A stretch of DNA of 64,000 nucleotides from Breviolum minutum Mf 1.05b.01 (GCA_000507305.1 DF239851.1:94303-158302); one strand, 5' to 3'. Positions 11,644 through 23,172 are shown, numbered from the stretch's first letter. A program made the numbers and translations. Notes: a model not told the origin generated them from the sequence alone.

Positions 11644-11712
11644 ATGAGAGAACTTTCCAGTCACGGTGATATAAAGTGAGGAGGCAACCGCTCCGGTCAC
11701 AAAAACCTTTTC
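11644..11712 (-). CDS. Channel gene A, cNBD-like beta-strand exon
   Basis: The exon runs from an acceptor (cctccag) at 11713 to a GT donor at 11643, giving 23 codons. It reads EKVFVTGAVASSLYITVTGK. Gene B has DIYVAGGLANCLYITATGAA on a 22-codon exon (33686-33751). V-x-G...L-Y-(I/F)-x-x-x-G is the core pattern of cyclic-nucleotide-binding domains. The phosphate-binding cassette was not identified, so nucleotide binding itself is unproven. Confidence 0.7.
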
Positions 11713-12079
11713 CTGGAGGGAACATGATGCGAGAATCTGATGATCAATTAAAGGTGGAAAAGGAGTGTGAAGGGAGCATTCTATACAGGTTGTCAGTTGT
11801 CACTCATGACAATCGCAAACACTTGGGTTAAAAAAACAGTAGGGAGCAAATGCACAATGGATCGTGCCAACGCATGATTAAAGTCAAACAGGCATGTATC
11901 TAGATATACATAAATCTGAGTATAAAATGTATACTTGGTAAATAATGATTTATATAAATACTGGAATACATGTATTTACAAAGTCTATACACACCCCTGC
12001 ATTTACCAGAATCCCGTAAGGCATTTTCCCTCCAACTAGCTTACCACCACATCTTTCATTTAGTGATCCACATACTTAC

Positions 12080-12175
12080 AACCACCGTCGAATGACACAG
12101 CTGGATTTCCTTGGTCTCAAAGACTTGCTTCTTGAGCTGGGCACAAATGTACGCAAAGGTCTCTGGATAAAGCTC
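12080..12175 (-). CDS. Channel gene A, start of cNBD-like domain
   Basis: The exon is exactly 32 codons between an acceptor (atccag, 12176-12177) and a consensus donor gtaagt at 12079. It reads ELYPETFAYICAQLKKQVFE and then TKEIQLCHSTVV. Gene B carries the matching DLFPEAFAGICTVLKKTVCE with no intron before it. In A, a 532-base intron with a GC donor (12176-12707) interrupts this point. The segment corresponds to the junction of C-linker and nucleotide-binding domain. Confidence 0.75.
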
Positions 12176-12707
12176 CTGGATTCATTGGATTCCCGTAAAT
12201 TCCCTGTGTGCAATGGGAATGGGGTTCTTGAACCAGGAAACCGGAAACAGAAAATTGATGAAATTGGAACACTATAAAAAATTGATAAGCTGAATCCAAA
12301 AACACCAAGTTGCAAATAATTTATGGGATATTCCATCTACTCCAAGTACTGCAGGACGTTTGTAACGGATGGAAATCTAGAAGCTCTGAACCTGACATGG
12401 AGCCTATCACGTGGCGCCTCAGGAATAGATCCTTTTCAACCTATCATTTTCCAAGGGATAAGTGGGAAGAGGTAGGTAGTTAACGATTGTTAATAGTAGT
12501 CAAAAATTTTTAAAGACCGTAAAAACTTGTCAGGCCCACGTGTAAGAGTATGGATTAAATACGTCAACAATCAACCATTTTGTGACTCGTCTTATAAGGA
12601 CTGCGTGGCTGGGTCGACAAGTGGCAAATTTACGGCAAACTTTTTGATGTCGAAACTTGAACACACCTGCACCTGTTGTCCCAAGTAAAACAGGAGTTTT
12701 GGTGCGC

Positions 12708-12881
12708 CTTGGTGAGGTTGTAAATAGGCAAACGCTCCAGGTATTCCCCTCTTTGACTCACATAGAGCTCTGTTTGTAGCGTCATTGAGATCAGGGAACT
12801 GTCGAAGGTGACAGGAGAGATCTTGTCCAATTTATATTCCACAAACTTCATAATACGAGAGACGAGCTCAAAGGATGCATC
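12708..12881 (-). CDS. Channel gene A, C-linker exon
   Basis: The exon is 58 codons long, from an acceptor (cctgcag) at 12882 to a GC donor at 12707. It begins DASFELVSRIMKFVEYKLDK and ends LQTELYVSQRGEYLERLPIY then NLTK. The 'I-x-x-x-L-Q-x-E-L...Y-L-x-x-L-P' pattern is that of the C-linker helices of CNG/HCN/EAG channels. Gene B has a 58-residue counterpart at 34297 and below, with no gap between them. Confidence 0.8.
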
Positions 12882-13484
12882 CTGCAGGCTGGGTTGGGCT
12901 GAAAAACAGCATTGCAACAAAGGGGAATTCCCCCAAGAACATCTACATAGAACATGGTAACATGGCACAACTAAGGCACACAATGCTTCCTTGGCCGCAC
13001 GGGACAGTTGAACAATAGAGATTTTGGAGCAGTTTTGAGGCGAAGTTGAATTGAATACATGAAGAAGATTCTGTATCTACATGTATGACATGTATGGCCG
13101 CGATGGAACCCTTGTGAAAGGTGCCTTCCACGGTGGAGATTTGCAACCTATGGATCTATAGAGTTGGTATTACATAAACACAGGATCGCAAGCTACACCT
13201 GCAGAATTGCATTGACTTGTTTGCAAGTTTGCATGGACTAGTCGTGTGGACTATACATTACATGGTCAGCCTTGCCATAAATCTCTGCTCCCCCGTTGGG
13301 AACGAATTAATTCGAATGGTCGCATTTCCTTCAGGCCCCCCTAAATCATTCGAGTGAATTCACCTGACAAACATGTTCTTTCAAAAAATGGTGACTTCTG
13401 AGCTTCAACAAACACATACAAAACAGAACAAACATGAACAAAGCAAATCAAACACACACAAATCCAACCAGGCTAAGCAAGCTC

Positions 13485-13593
13485 CTGGTTGCTCAAATAC
13501 ACGCGAATTTCTCGTCGTTGACGGGACCTGGACTCATTCATGGCTCTCAGCTCCACTAAGGTTCCAGAGATCTTGGAGACCGCAGAACCGATC
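13485..13593 (-). CDS. Channel gene A, end of S6 and first C-linker helix
   Basis: The exon starts after an acceptor (aaccag) at 13594 and ends with CAG followed by GA. It reads IGSAVSKISGTLVELRAMNE then SRSRQRREIRVYLSNQ. Gene B has LGSTVSRILATMFELTAMNE, also ending in CAG followed by GA, so both copies appear to use a GA donor at the same place. M-N-E-x-x-x-x-Q-R-R-E-I-R-x-Y-L is typical of the segment after S6 in this superfamily. Confidence 0.8.
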
Positions 13594-13789
13594 CTGGTTG
13601 CATCAAGGTTCAAACATGGTTGGGCCTACTTGCCACCCTACAAATGCCATATTCTTCAACAAACGCAGAAGAAACCTTATACCAAAGCCTTTGAATCCAT
13701 ATTAAAGGTAAATAAATATAGTAAATCTATTTTGTATCAATCTGCAACTCTATACCCCTATAGGTAAAGCTTTCAATCAATCGAGTCAC

Positions 13790-13908
13790 ACCACCAGCGT
13801 AAAAACATTATTCATGATGTCCACCAGGCGTTCGCGAACACTTTCTGGTGCTATCAACGGCGGTGCTGGGGCATTCATGACCTTGGATTTCAAAGGTCTT
13901 GGCCTCAA
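13790..13908 (-). CDS. Channel gene A, post-pore loop and first half of S6
   Basis: The frame ends APESVRERLVDIMNNVFTLV V and runs, via a GT donor at 13789, in phase into the next exon (IGSAVS). P-x-x-V-x-E-R followed by a hydrophobic helix is the usual start of S6. The acceptor chosen (accaag, 13909-13910) is not certain, so the few residues before LRPRPLKSKV, which should contain the ion filter, remain unresolved. Confidence 0.6.
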
Positions 13909-14289
13909 CTTGGTGGTTTGATGGTTGAAGCAACAGGATTGATTATCATTACAAATTTGTAACATGTATATAATTACATACAAACATGAAGTATACAGTG
14001 AATTTATGATGTGCCATTTACTACTACACACAACCTGTGAAGAACTCAAGGTGACTAAAATGATTTCATATAATATACATAGTTTTTTATTACATAGTCT
14101 TTTATTTTATGTCTGTAAAATTCAGCAAACACTATTTTTAGCTTCCACATCAGAAGTTCCCATGGTTTATCTTCTGTGGAAGAGTTGCAGTTTGCCCATT
14201 CAGATCCCACTTAATTTTGGAGAGGATTTCCAATATTATAATGTCTCCAGTATAAGCATGTACAAAGTATCCTTTGGTTGGTGAGTTCA

Positions 14290-14423
14290 ACAGTGTGCTC
14301 ATTGTACTTTGCCCAAACTGCCCCCCCAGGCCAAGTGTCATAACGAAGTGAGGTGATATACTGTGTACCACCATCCAGTTGATCGGCAAGGGCCATCATA
14401 ATCCAACTTTGCCGACCTTCTTC
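14290..14423 (-). CDS. Channel gene A, pore helix exon
   Basis: The frame EEGRQSWIMMALADQLDGGT then QYITSLRY follows AG acceptors near 14416-14425. Gene B has EDSWIQMAGTEGSLPAIQYL at the same place. 'S-W-(I/V)...Q-Y-x-x-(S/A)-(L/F)' matches the pore-helix region of dinoflagellate and other EAG-like channels. No GYG or other standard filter is visible in the continuation. The downstream limit is uncertain; a GC, GA or distant GT donor is possible. Confidence 0.55.
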
Positions 14424-14502
14424 CTGCACGATTTTAGGGAGATGATTGATGGACATGGTTGTTAAAGGGGCTCATGGCTTTGCAGGATTCTTTGGTGGCT
14501 AC

Positions 14503-14634
14503 CCTTGGAAGGTTTTTTGGCGCTGTCCTGTACAGTCATTCCAATCCAAAACCACAAACAGGTGATGATGTGTGCAACCAACATCGCAGCAACTGCTGCA
14601 TTGAAGATGGAGATCACCTCAATGAGACACATGG
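14503..14634 (-). CDS. Channel gene A, S5 exon
   Basis: The 132-base exon has an acceptor (tctcag) at 14635 and a GT donor (gtagcc) at 14502. It encodes a hydrophobic helix FNAAVAAMLVAHIITCLWFW followed by IGM and a short charged turret. H-I-I-T-C-L-W-F-W-I-G is the typical S5 signature of this superfamily. The exon ends in a phase that joins to GRQSWIMM if the acceptor at 14417-14418 is used. Confidence 0.75.
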
Positions 14635-14920
14635 CTGAGACATTCGCATGATACCCTGATGGTACATCAAACACCTTCAAGTCTAAGTCTAAGGGCATTA
14701 ATATAAATGTATATATACATGTATATACTGTAACTATCTAATAACTATCTATCATTCTGCTTGAAAATATGTATGTAGAGAGATTGTATTAATATTAATA
14801 TCGTTGTCTGAGATGTCGACATTGATGCCAGGAATATCATGAATCCACTTGAACAGAAATCCTTAACCCTGATAAGTTGACTCAAAGCCAGTCCGCCCAG
14901 AGATGTCGTTTGCAAGTTAC

Positions 14921-14974
14921 AAGCATGATCCACTGCCGTCCGGTCGAAGCAGCAAGCTCTTGAATGATTTCATC
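14921..14974 (-). CDS. Channel gene A, S4-S5 linker exon
   Basis: The exon is 18 codons, DEIIQELAASTGRQWIML, between an acceptor (cttcgcag) at 14975 and a donor gtaact at 14920. Gene B has VLQEFAASTGRQWRL (36915-36978). The shared A-A-S-T-G-R-Q-W motif marks the same point between the voltage sensor and the pore in both copies. Confidence 0.75.
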
Positions 14975-15109
14975 CTGCGAAGCATAGGACATGGTAACGT
15001 TCTGGTTCGGGTCATGGTATGTTATGGTCAAATGTCACCTAAGTAACCTTGCTGGAAGAATCACCTCCAGAAATGCTGATCATCTCCTAGTGGCATCACC
15101 TATGACAGT

Positions 15110-15228
15110 GATTCAACAGGATGTGATGCGTTGGGCAGGTCCAGCTTTGTCATCTTCAGAAGTCGCAGCATTCGAAAGGCGCGCACAATGCGACCGAAGC
15201 GTAGAAAGCTGAGATTGCTGTCATAGTC
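15110..15228 (-). CDS. Channel gene A, S4 voltage-sensor exon
   Basis: After an acceptor (cctgcag) at 15229 the frame reads DYDSNLSFLRFGRIVRAFRM then LRLLKMTKLDL. Arginine or lysine recurs about every third residue (R-F-G-R-I-V-R-A-F-R-M-L-R-L-L-K), the hallmark of an S4 voltage sensor. Gene B has a matching S4. The donor was not fixed; the frame meets TAG near 15105. Confidence 0.8.
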
Positions 15229-15654
15229 CTGCAGGCATCTCAAATTCAGAAATTCTCTGGGTGTTCAAAGGTGCTATTTTGAAGCATTCCAACTTCAGAT
15301 TTGATGGGTATACAGAAATGGTTATAATATGACATGCACAGGTGTTCGGCTTTTAGGTCCACTTTGACATATTTTGACACTTTTTCTGCATTGGTTGAAG
15401 GTTTTCTTGTTTTTTCCATGGATTTGGTTACAGTACCGCCTTGGTCTGTAGCCGAGTATCTATGAGTATTTATATCTATGAAGATCGATGAGTATATCAT
15501 TTTTTCAGTACACCCGTGCCAGCAGTCTAGATTTTTGGATTCTGTCTGTTTCATTTTTCCAAGGTTTGGAAGCTTGATTCATGATGAGTCTAGTAAGGTC
15601 GATGTTGGAATGTCTAAGAAGAGTAGCAGTTTTAGATCGTTTTAGGGAAATCAC

Positions 15655-15969
15655 AGCCGTCTTTGATCCTCTTTGCATGTCCTGTGCCAAATTCAGATAG
15701 TCCAGAATCACGATCGTCACATCCAGGAAAAACCATGTGCTCAAATAGCGCCTGAAGATCGCACGCCTCTTTGTAACAAGTTGACCCTGAATATACACCG
15801 CAGTGTTCAGGTTCAGGAAGATGTCCACGGTCCAAAAAACTAAGCTCACATAGATCGAGACAGAAAGAATACTACCACTCACTGTGTCAAAGCCCATCTT
15901 CCAGTCCCAGGCAATGGACAATGGCAAAAAAATGGCGTCAATGAGCAGCAACACCAAACTCACCAAATC
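15655..15969 (-). CDS. Channel gene A, S1-S3 exon
   Basis: A single exon of 105 codons has an acceptor (accgag) at 15970 and a GT donor at 15654. It holds three membrane helices: S1 LVSLVLLLIDAIFLPLSIAW, S2 around ILSVSIYVSLVFWTVDIFLN and S3 around LSTWFFLDVTIVILDYLNLA. S1 ends A-W-D-W in both A and B, and S3 carries the conserved D of the voltage sensor. Gene B splits the same stretch with an intron after S2. The ends of the exon match B in reading phase. Confidence 0.85.
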
Positions 15970-16263
15970 CTCGGTGTTTCGCAGCTCACATTCTCACATT
16001 TCCCACCCCCATTCAAGGAAGAGAAACTGTGAAGACATGCCTTGCAAGCAAAGTTCCCAGCAAATTCGAAAGTAACCTTCTGGATGCATAGGCCTTCCAG
16101 GATTCAAGAGGTGCAAGTCAAACATGAGACAAAATGAGTGATCACAAATCTCAGATCGCACTAGACTTGTGTATCCTGTTCATATAACATAGTTCTCTCC
16201 AATCCATCAATGCCCATACGTCAAAACCTGGAAGCACAGCAGAAAAATGTGCAATTCATTTCA

Positions 16264-16346
16264 CCTCTGCATCTTCCAAAACACCTTTGAAGACCATGGC
16301 AAAGTACCAAGTGATTGGACTGTGATAGTCGACACCGGATTGCTTT
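16264..16346 (-). CDS. Channel gene A, N-terminal exon before S1
   Basis: The exon lies between an acceptor (tgtgtag) at 16347 and a GT donor (gtgaaa) at 16263. It reads SGVDYHSPITWYFAMVFKGV then LEDAE. It lies just upstream of the S1-S3 exon and should encode cytoplasmic sequence before S1. No match was found in gene B. Confidence 0.5.
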
Positions 16347-16582
16347 CTACACATAAAAAGTGAGGTTCTTGTATGAATATAGAAATGTGGATGTCCGTTC
16401 CTGCAACCCCAATGACAACGGGATTGTTGTTGGAACAAACCATTGTTGCACGCTTAAGAAGTTCCAAACTAGGGGAAAAATTGATGCTTTCTGGTAGCAA
16501 ATTCCTTCCATCAATATATAATGTATATTCATTCTGAAGTCTCTTCTCTTTCACTTTGCAATTGTATCTCTTAATTATATCA

Positions 16583-16877
16583 TTAGGCATTGCTGTGAAC
16601 TTCTTCAATTCTCATCTTTAGGTGCATGTACCCAACCCAAGTGAAGGATGACAAAGGTAGAATACCACAACTACAACCCCAAAAATTCATAACAATTCGA
16701 CTGTCGATCGCGATGCTCAACCGGACCGATCGCCTCAGTGCTGATGCTTCGATAAGTCCCGAGAAGCCTCTTTCCGAAAAGGCTTCGGAAAGAGTCGTCT
16801 CTTTCTTCGAATGGGTCTTCCTGACGACGGGACACTTCAAGGGAGGCGAGGGTCCAGAAACTGGAGAATAGTACCAA
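16583..16877 (-). CDS. Possible N-terminal exon(s) of gene A
   Basis: Two minus-strand frames stay open here. One reads FSERGFSGLIEASALRRSVR, the other TLASLEVSRRQEDPFEERDD. Both suit a charged cytoplasmic N-terminus. I cannot tell which is used or where the splice sites lie. Confidence 0.3.
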
Positions 16878-18545
16878 AGCAGTAATACAATGGATGAATT
16901 ATTTGTCTATCAAAGACATCAAGGGATGAATAGATGCATTGTATTTTTTTATGTATTTTTTCATTATATTCCATCATTATCCCGTGTGCGAGATGTTTCT
17001 ATATGGTTACATATGAACAATGCGTCATGCATGATCATGCATGTACCAAGTGAATTACCTTCTGAGTCGGTCAGTTCATCTCTGGCAAGTAAGTTTTGTT
17101 TGAACAAAAACACTAACATAAATCAATGACTCGAGTAACGAGAGATTTTGCACAAAACCACAACACCAGAAAACAGGAGTCTTGCTTAATTCAAATCTAG
17201 AAAAAGATTTCATGGTTGCAAACCAACATGCGAATACGATCGTCTTGGAAGATCCCACTTGGAATAATATAGATTTATAGATATTAGTAACCATTCGCGA
17301 GAGGTCTGCACCGCCAAATGCAAGCCATGTTTGTGGTACATAGGAAAATATAGTAACACTTGAGGGAATCCATGGTCCAAAGGACGCATCAATTTGTGTC
17401 CATCTTTTGGGCTCCACCCGACAGCTCCTGTGCAACTCTCCCATGGATGCTGTGTAGAACGAACAATGTGTTGAAAGTTGCATCCATCGGCCATGCAAAT
17501 GCAATGTGCCCAAATCTTCAGGGCTGCTATTCATGACACCTCACTAGCTCGAGCAACAAGGGAATTCCCCAGTTTCCAACCACCAAGAATCAGTAATGAC
17601 AGTGGGGGAAACACATTTTTTAAGGCCTTTCCCAGTGGACTTAAAGATATGAAAGTTTCCCAGTGGACAACGCATGATTTTAGGATGAATGCCAGTAATT
17701 TTCTTTCAATTTGATCAGCATTCTGGTGAAACAATCCGAACTCAGAACTACTTAAGTGCTCAATTTCCTTGAGTTAAAATCATTTAAAATGCAACAAAAA
17801 AACCCATGATGACAATACCATGGACCATGACCATCTATCCCGTCGAATCTCCAAGGCGCGGAAGGAAGCATAGGTTTTGAATTTCTCATTGGAAGCCTCA
17901 GGTTAGAAACGGAAGATCCCCCACATTTTTTTACGATAAAATCCGGGTGGTTTGTACTACGGTGGGTGACCTTAGGGAATCATAAAACCGGTCTGGATCC
18001 TGTTTCGCCCAAAAACACTAGCCCCTCAAAAATGTTTGGATGATCCAGTGACTCATCCAACATCTTTAGAGAAAATCTTCAGATCCAATTTTTCTTCAAA
18101 AATTATTAAAATGTCTCAACCATTCTTTTCTGGGGCCCTCCACAGAGTTCAGTGCATGTACTTGCAAGGCTGCTGGTTCTTCATTGATTTTGCCGTTCGC
18201 CACCTCGGCCAGAACCCAAGGTTGCGACGAAACGAGGAAGTCTTCCAAGCCCTATTGCGAGCGTTGTCTTAGTTTAAGGATTGGAATATTGGAATGGTTT
18301 CACGTTCCCAGTTGTTTTGCTTTTTGTCAGGCCTGTCATGTCCTGAACCCAATGAAACATGACTCAGTTTCTTCGACCCGGCAACATGACAATAACGCAA
18401 TGAATCTAAATCTCCCTCTCTTTTTAAAAATAATCAAGTAGTCCAACAATTAGGTACAAATCCACAAAATACCACGGAACTTGGAAATGTTGATTTCCAA
18501 AGAGTTTCTCCTCGTTCAAGGAACCCTCACTTTCCTCAATTGCAG
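16878..18545. other. Gene A upstream interval, mostly non-coding
   Basis: A minus-strand open frame at 17210-17460 (for example RWTQIDASFGPWIPSSVTIF) may contain an exon of gene A. I found no domain or clear splice pair. The rest shows nothing recognisable. Confidence 0.3.
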
Positions 18546-18754
18546 GGTATGATGTGGATGTTTTTTTTTGGTTGTTGTCGTTGGCAAGTCTCTGAGAGAA
18601 AATCCTTGGCAGTTTCCATCGACGGCATCACTTCCAGAATGGGGCTTGATGGCAACGTCGTGCGAAGAGAGTTCAACTTCGCATTGATTCGTTTGAAGCA
18701 GGTATCCTTACGCCGCCGAGCAAAGGGATCTTTATCAAGATTGGCCACAAGGAG
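18546..18754 (-). CDS. Likely N-terminal exon of gene A
   Basis: After an acceptor (gagtag) at 18755 the minus-strand frame reads NLDKDPFARRRKDTCFKRIN and later PILEVMPSMETAKDFLSETC. It is charged, without membrane segments, and open throughout. It suits the cytoplasmic N-terminus of the channel. No start codon could be chosen, and the downstream donor was not found. Confidence 0.4.
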
Positions 18755-20429
18755 CTACTCTCTATTCTGAAGATTATCCCACGCTACTTACAATAGTATT
18801 CCGGTCATGTGTCCATCCTTGCTACGTTGACAAGTGACAAATCAACTACATGACATTTGCAACATTCATGATCTACAAAGGCAACATTGACAAAACATGA
18901 CAAAACTATTAAATAGTGCACAATACTCCAAGTTTCATGAAATACGAACCGATCATGTTGATTCAAACAACAAACCGTCCACCACTCAACAGCAAGATTT
19001 GGAGGCTTGCATGTTAGTGAGTGGCGGTATCAGGACATCAATTTTCACCAGCCGTCGCGGCCACATGCCTCCATCCCAAAGGTCCAAGTCTCCATTTCAC
19101 TCTGGAGTGCATTGATTGCCGCTTGAGAATCCATGGTGGAGCACGGGTCTCGTTGCTTCCACAGGGTTCGACGATTTCCAGGAAGAAACATGATAAACTC
19201 GTTTCTCTTGTCTGAGATTCTGACGTGTTGGTATTTTCATGAAACTATTTCATACTATTTCTTGTCCCAAGGGTTTTGAGAACATGCAACAGAGACACAT
19301 GGCAATCCGACTTCAAAATTGACATTACTCTGACATACTGGCAAGGTTTTATTGGCTTGAGCTGTGCTTTTGACCGATGGTGACCGGATGCGAAAAAAGC
19401 GAGTTTGCTCAAAGGATCACAGCGATTTAGCAATAAAGCTCAGTGAGGTTGAGTCATATGAAGCTACCTGAAGATGTTATTTTTGTTGAGTGATGTTGAG
19501 TTTTCGAAGAACTGTCGTTTTTTTTTGATTGCTATTTTTTGTAACTGTTCCTGCCCTGCTTGATGTTACGATTCCATCCTCTACCGTTGGACATCCTAGA
19601 TGTCCATCCATTTTGCTAGCCCAACAAAAAGCCAAAAGCGGGTTGTGTAGGACATATCCAGCCAGCTTTCCTACTGCTGGTCTGGATGCAGCTTGGCTGC
19701 TACCTAAACCCAACTAGCGCAGGTCATTTCAGTGTGATCTCGCCATGAATGGTGAAAGTTGGACTGGAAATGCAACTTCCCATAGTTATAGAATCATATC
19801 TTGTTTATTCTTTCTTTTCTTTATCTTGTTTAAGTAGTAGCACCCAACACAACAGTGTTAGGCGCATCGATTTCAACATCGATTTCAATCGCTGCTTGAC
19901 ATCCTGATAGTTAGCGGGCTCATGCCACACAGAGAACTTCGGAGCTGAGATCATGGGGGGAAGTCTTTGTGCAACGTGTCCCACCGCCAAAGGCCAGCTC
20001 CACTCAACGTTGCCTTACAATGACTACAGATATTGGTCAGTATTGATCTCCGGTCCATTTTGACTGCATGACACGGGAAGAGAATATGACCCCTCGCAAT
20101 TAGCCTATAGGTGTGCACTGAACTCGGAACTGATGCTGACAATGATGAGGGAGACTTCCTACACAAAAAGTTGATCAATTAACTGCTGCGTTTCGCCATC
20201 GAACTAATACCTCTCAATCAAATTCCAGGGAGCTTGTGGGGACGTGGCCAATGGCATGAGGATTTTGCTCTTCAAAAAAGGCTAGGCAGCCATCCGAAAG
20301 ACCGGCTGACCCTCAAAGGGTCACAACGATACAACGGAGTGATGGACGATTTCTGTGTCGCAGCAAGAAAAGACCCTTAGGTGGTGGTTTCAACACATCT
20401 GGGCGGTGTGCATACATGTCCATATGTAA

Positions 20430-20460
<31 letters not shown>

Positions 20461-20462
20461 TG

Positions 20463-20493
<31 letters not shown>

Positions 20494-22664
20494 TATGTAC
20501 ATACTATATATGTATATACGCGTTAGCATTCCCCAGCCCCCCTCCTATGGTGATGGGTCTATATACAGTATCTAGTCAGAATGTAACTACTTCATAATAG
20601 TAGTTATGTGGTGATTATACAGCTTATATAAGTTAACAGTTAACATGTACTCAATTATGCAAGTAAAAGAAACCACCCCCTCTCCCCCCTGTGGTGTTGC
20701 TTTGTGGTGCCGTACTGCATGAAGTATAGAAAGTATCTCGTACCCATGCATTGAGTTTCTTGTCCCCCCCCTGTAGTGGTGGGTGGGCGGACCAGGAAGG
20801 CGTAAATATTCATATATGTATATATATAAATACTATCTATTGATAAACTGGGTAATCGTCCCCAAACACGAGTCGATATACAAAAAAACGTGAAACATCT
20901 GTGTTTGAAACCGCCACCTAGAAAAGACTGAGATACAAAACAACCCTGATAAATTTAGCTGAAACAATATCATGCCGGTCCTTTGCTGAGCCAAATGAGA
21001 GGGTCAGCTATATGGCGCCTTCCAACATGTGAAACACTGAAGCTCAGAAGCTCTCGCAAATTTGTGGTCAAAGCGGGCCACATATAGGGCTGGCAAACAT
21101 CTGCAAACAAACAAATAGGATGAAATGGCCACAAAACACCCAATTTTGAGGTATTGAAGTTAAATGCTGGTTCTGAGCCCCAAAATCATATCGGTGCAGC
21201 CAAAACCTGCTTGAAACATTCGATGCAGCAGGAATGCACGCCTTCGTAGGTATTTCCTCAGGTTGACCAAGCCGAAACAACGATTGTGGATTGCCCCACT
21301 TTGAATACAACCCACTGTAAATTGATTCCTCTTAGTTCAATCAAGGAAAGACCTATTGTTTCTAGGATGAACCATTGGCCATAAGGATGACCCAAACTTG
21401 GCACCAAAACTGCGCTTCCACTTTGGAAACCCAGACCCCAAATTTTTCAAGGGATCTGGGATGTCTTTCCCTTAGATGGAAAAGGTGGGTGCCTTTGGCG
21501 TTGAAGCCTTTTGCAATTTACTTAGATGACTTTCCACAGTTTGTTGCCTTTGCATCACATCACGGACGCAGTAGGCTAAGGAGGTCAAATCACTATCTGC
21601 CTCGTGGATACGACCCCAATTGCCGCCTGTCATTTCACATTGTGCACGACGACCAGCAAAGCCTTTGAGAGCCGGCCGGTGGAACATGCTTCTTTTCACA
21701 CATGCGTTTTTTTCAAACAAAGAGCTTTTTAAGCAGACCGATATGATGGGAGACCTTAGAGTATGTATATATGAATTATATATACACATGTTATTTTTCA
21801 ATATATCAGCAGTCTTCTTACAATTTTAAGGCATTCCCAACAAACACGGAATGCAGGCGGCATGTATCACCTGTGTCCCAACAACTTGAAAAACCCTCCA
21901 TCTGGCGAGATGCGTATCTTGCATCTTGACACACATGTCTCGAAGACAAAGTGGTTCTGCACGCAAGCGATGAACTCACCTAACAGTCAGCCAGTCAGCA
22001 GTCATTTTTCCGAATGTTGGCAGTTTTCATTGGGGTTCTGACATGTGGGCCACTATAGTTAGTACCCAAATTCATTATATGATATTTGTGAGACGCGTTT
22101 CAGGATCTTCACAAGTGGTGTAGTAAGACTGGCTCTTGTGCTTTCACAATGACAAGTGTGGGAACCTGTGTGGCCCTAAGACTAGAATCTTGTCCATTAT
22201 TTTCTGTGATGAATGATCCTGATCCTCCCCCACGTAGCAAGTCTTCCCCACCAAAAAAAAACTTTGGAAACCCCCAGAATCAATGGGTGGCAGTGATGAC
22301 ATGCCAGGCTGCTTATCCCTTGCAAGGTGGCCCTATGACAAGATACAGGAAAGGGCGGTTCCTGATAGAAGCAACAATTATTGCAAATGCGTGTGTATAT
22401 ATATGTAATATTAGATATATATTCATTTATAGTCTTTTTATACCTTTTATTGTCTTTTTAACTATAACTTTACAAGGCAGAATAAGTCATGGTCCATTGT
22501 TTGCTGTGATTTGTCTCAAGTATGCCCGTGCCTGCGAACAATTCGCAAACATGTTACAAGCCGGTGTAGCAAAAGGCTTTTCAGCAGATTTGCTATGTTC
22601 CGGTACACTCTCTCAGAGCATATCCGCTTACCTCTATAAGTCTATAAGTATATTACTCTCCCTG
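18755..22664. other. Spacer between gene A and gene Y2
   Basis: Weak minus-strand coding signals occur at 19080-19160 (SQAAINALQSEMETWTFGME) and 21540-21690 (IHEADSDLTSLAYCVRDVMQ then RQQTVESHL, with a gtaaat donor at about 21516). Either could be a small exon. A TGTA microsatellite lies at 20431-20490, and poly-pyrimidine and TA-rich DNA at 20500-20850. No complete gene is visible. Confidence 0.35.
20428..20491. repeat. (TGTA)n microsatellite
   Basis: About fifteen tandem copies of the four-base unit tgta/atgt run from about 20428 to 20491. The translated frames here are artefacts of the repeat. Confidence 0.95.
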
Positions 22665-22747
22665 AAACTAACATAGCACCTGAAAATAGGCCATCCCAAA
22701 AGGAAACTAGTATTCCAACCATCCATTTTCAGGTGCTATGTTAGTTT
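22665..22747. repeat. Perfect 23-bp inverted repeat with 37-base loop
   Basis: The arm at 22665-22687 (aaactaacatagcacctgaa and three more bases) is the exact reverse complement of 22725-22747. The whole unit is 83 bases, the size of a very small hairpin or MITE-like element. Flanks show no obvious target duplication. Confidence 0.9.
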
Positions 22748-23008
22748 ACCGGAGGATAATGACAATGAGCACACGAGTCTTACCCCGCAAAGTTGTGACA
22801 AGATATCAATGAATATTCGAGCGATGCGGATGATGAAGGTGCGTCGATCTTGCAAGGTCCCAAAAAATCATCCCTAGATAGACAATTAATAAATACACAT
22901 CGAGATACATGAGATACAGTATATGCAAATGCCAAATGCATGCAAATGAACTTACAAAGGTAAATGAACTTACATTTTGAATCATGAATCCTTTCCCTTT
23001 TTAAATCA

Positions 23009-23172
23009 TCATTTGATTCGCAGAGTGAAGCCGTTTTCAACCCAGCAACTCATGTCGGCCAAATCCACGTTGATGACCTTTGCCCCTACCAAGTCAGGGT
23101 TCATAGCTACTGCTGGCTGCAAGGTCTGCAATAACCTTAGCACAACGGATGCTGTTAGGAACACCTTTGAAT
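23009..23172 (-). CDS. Gene Y2, terminal exon
   Basis: The exon runs from an acceptor (tgccaag) at 23173 to a TGA at 23009-23011, giving 53 residues. It includes VFLTASVVLRLLQTLQPAVA and ADMSCWVENGFTLRIK at the end. The sequence is continuous and protein-like. The product is not recognised. It closes the minus-strand gene whose other exons lie at 23.5 and 27.3 kb. Confidence 0.6.
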
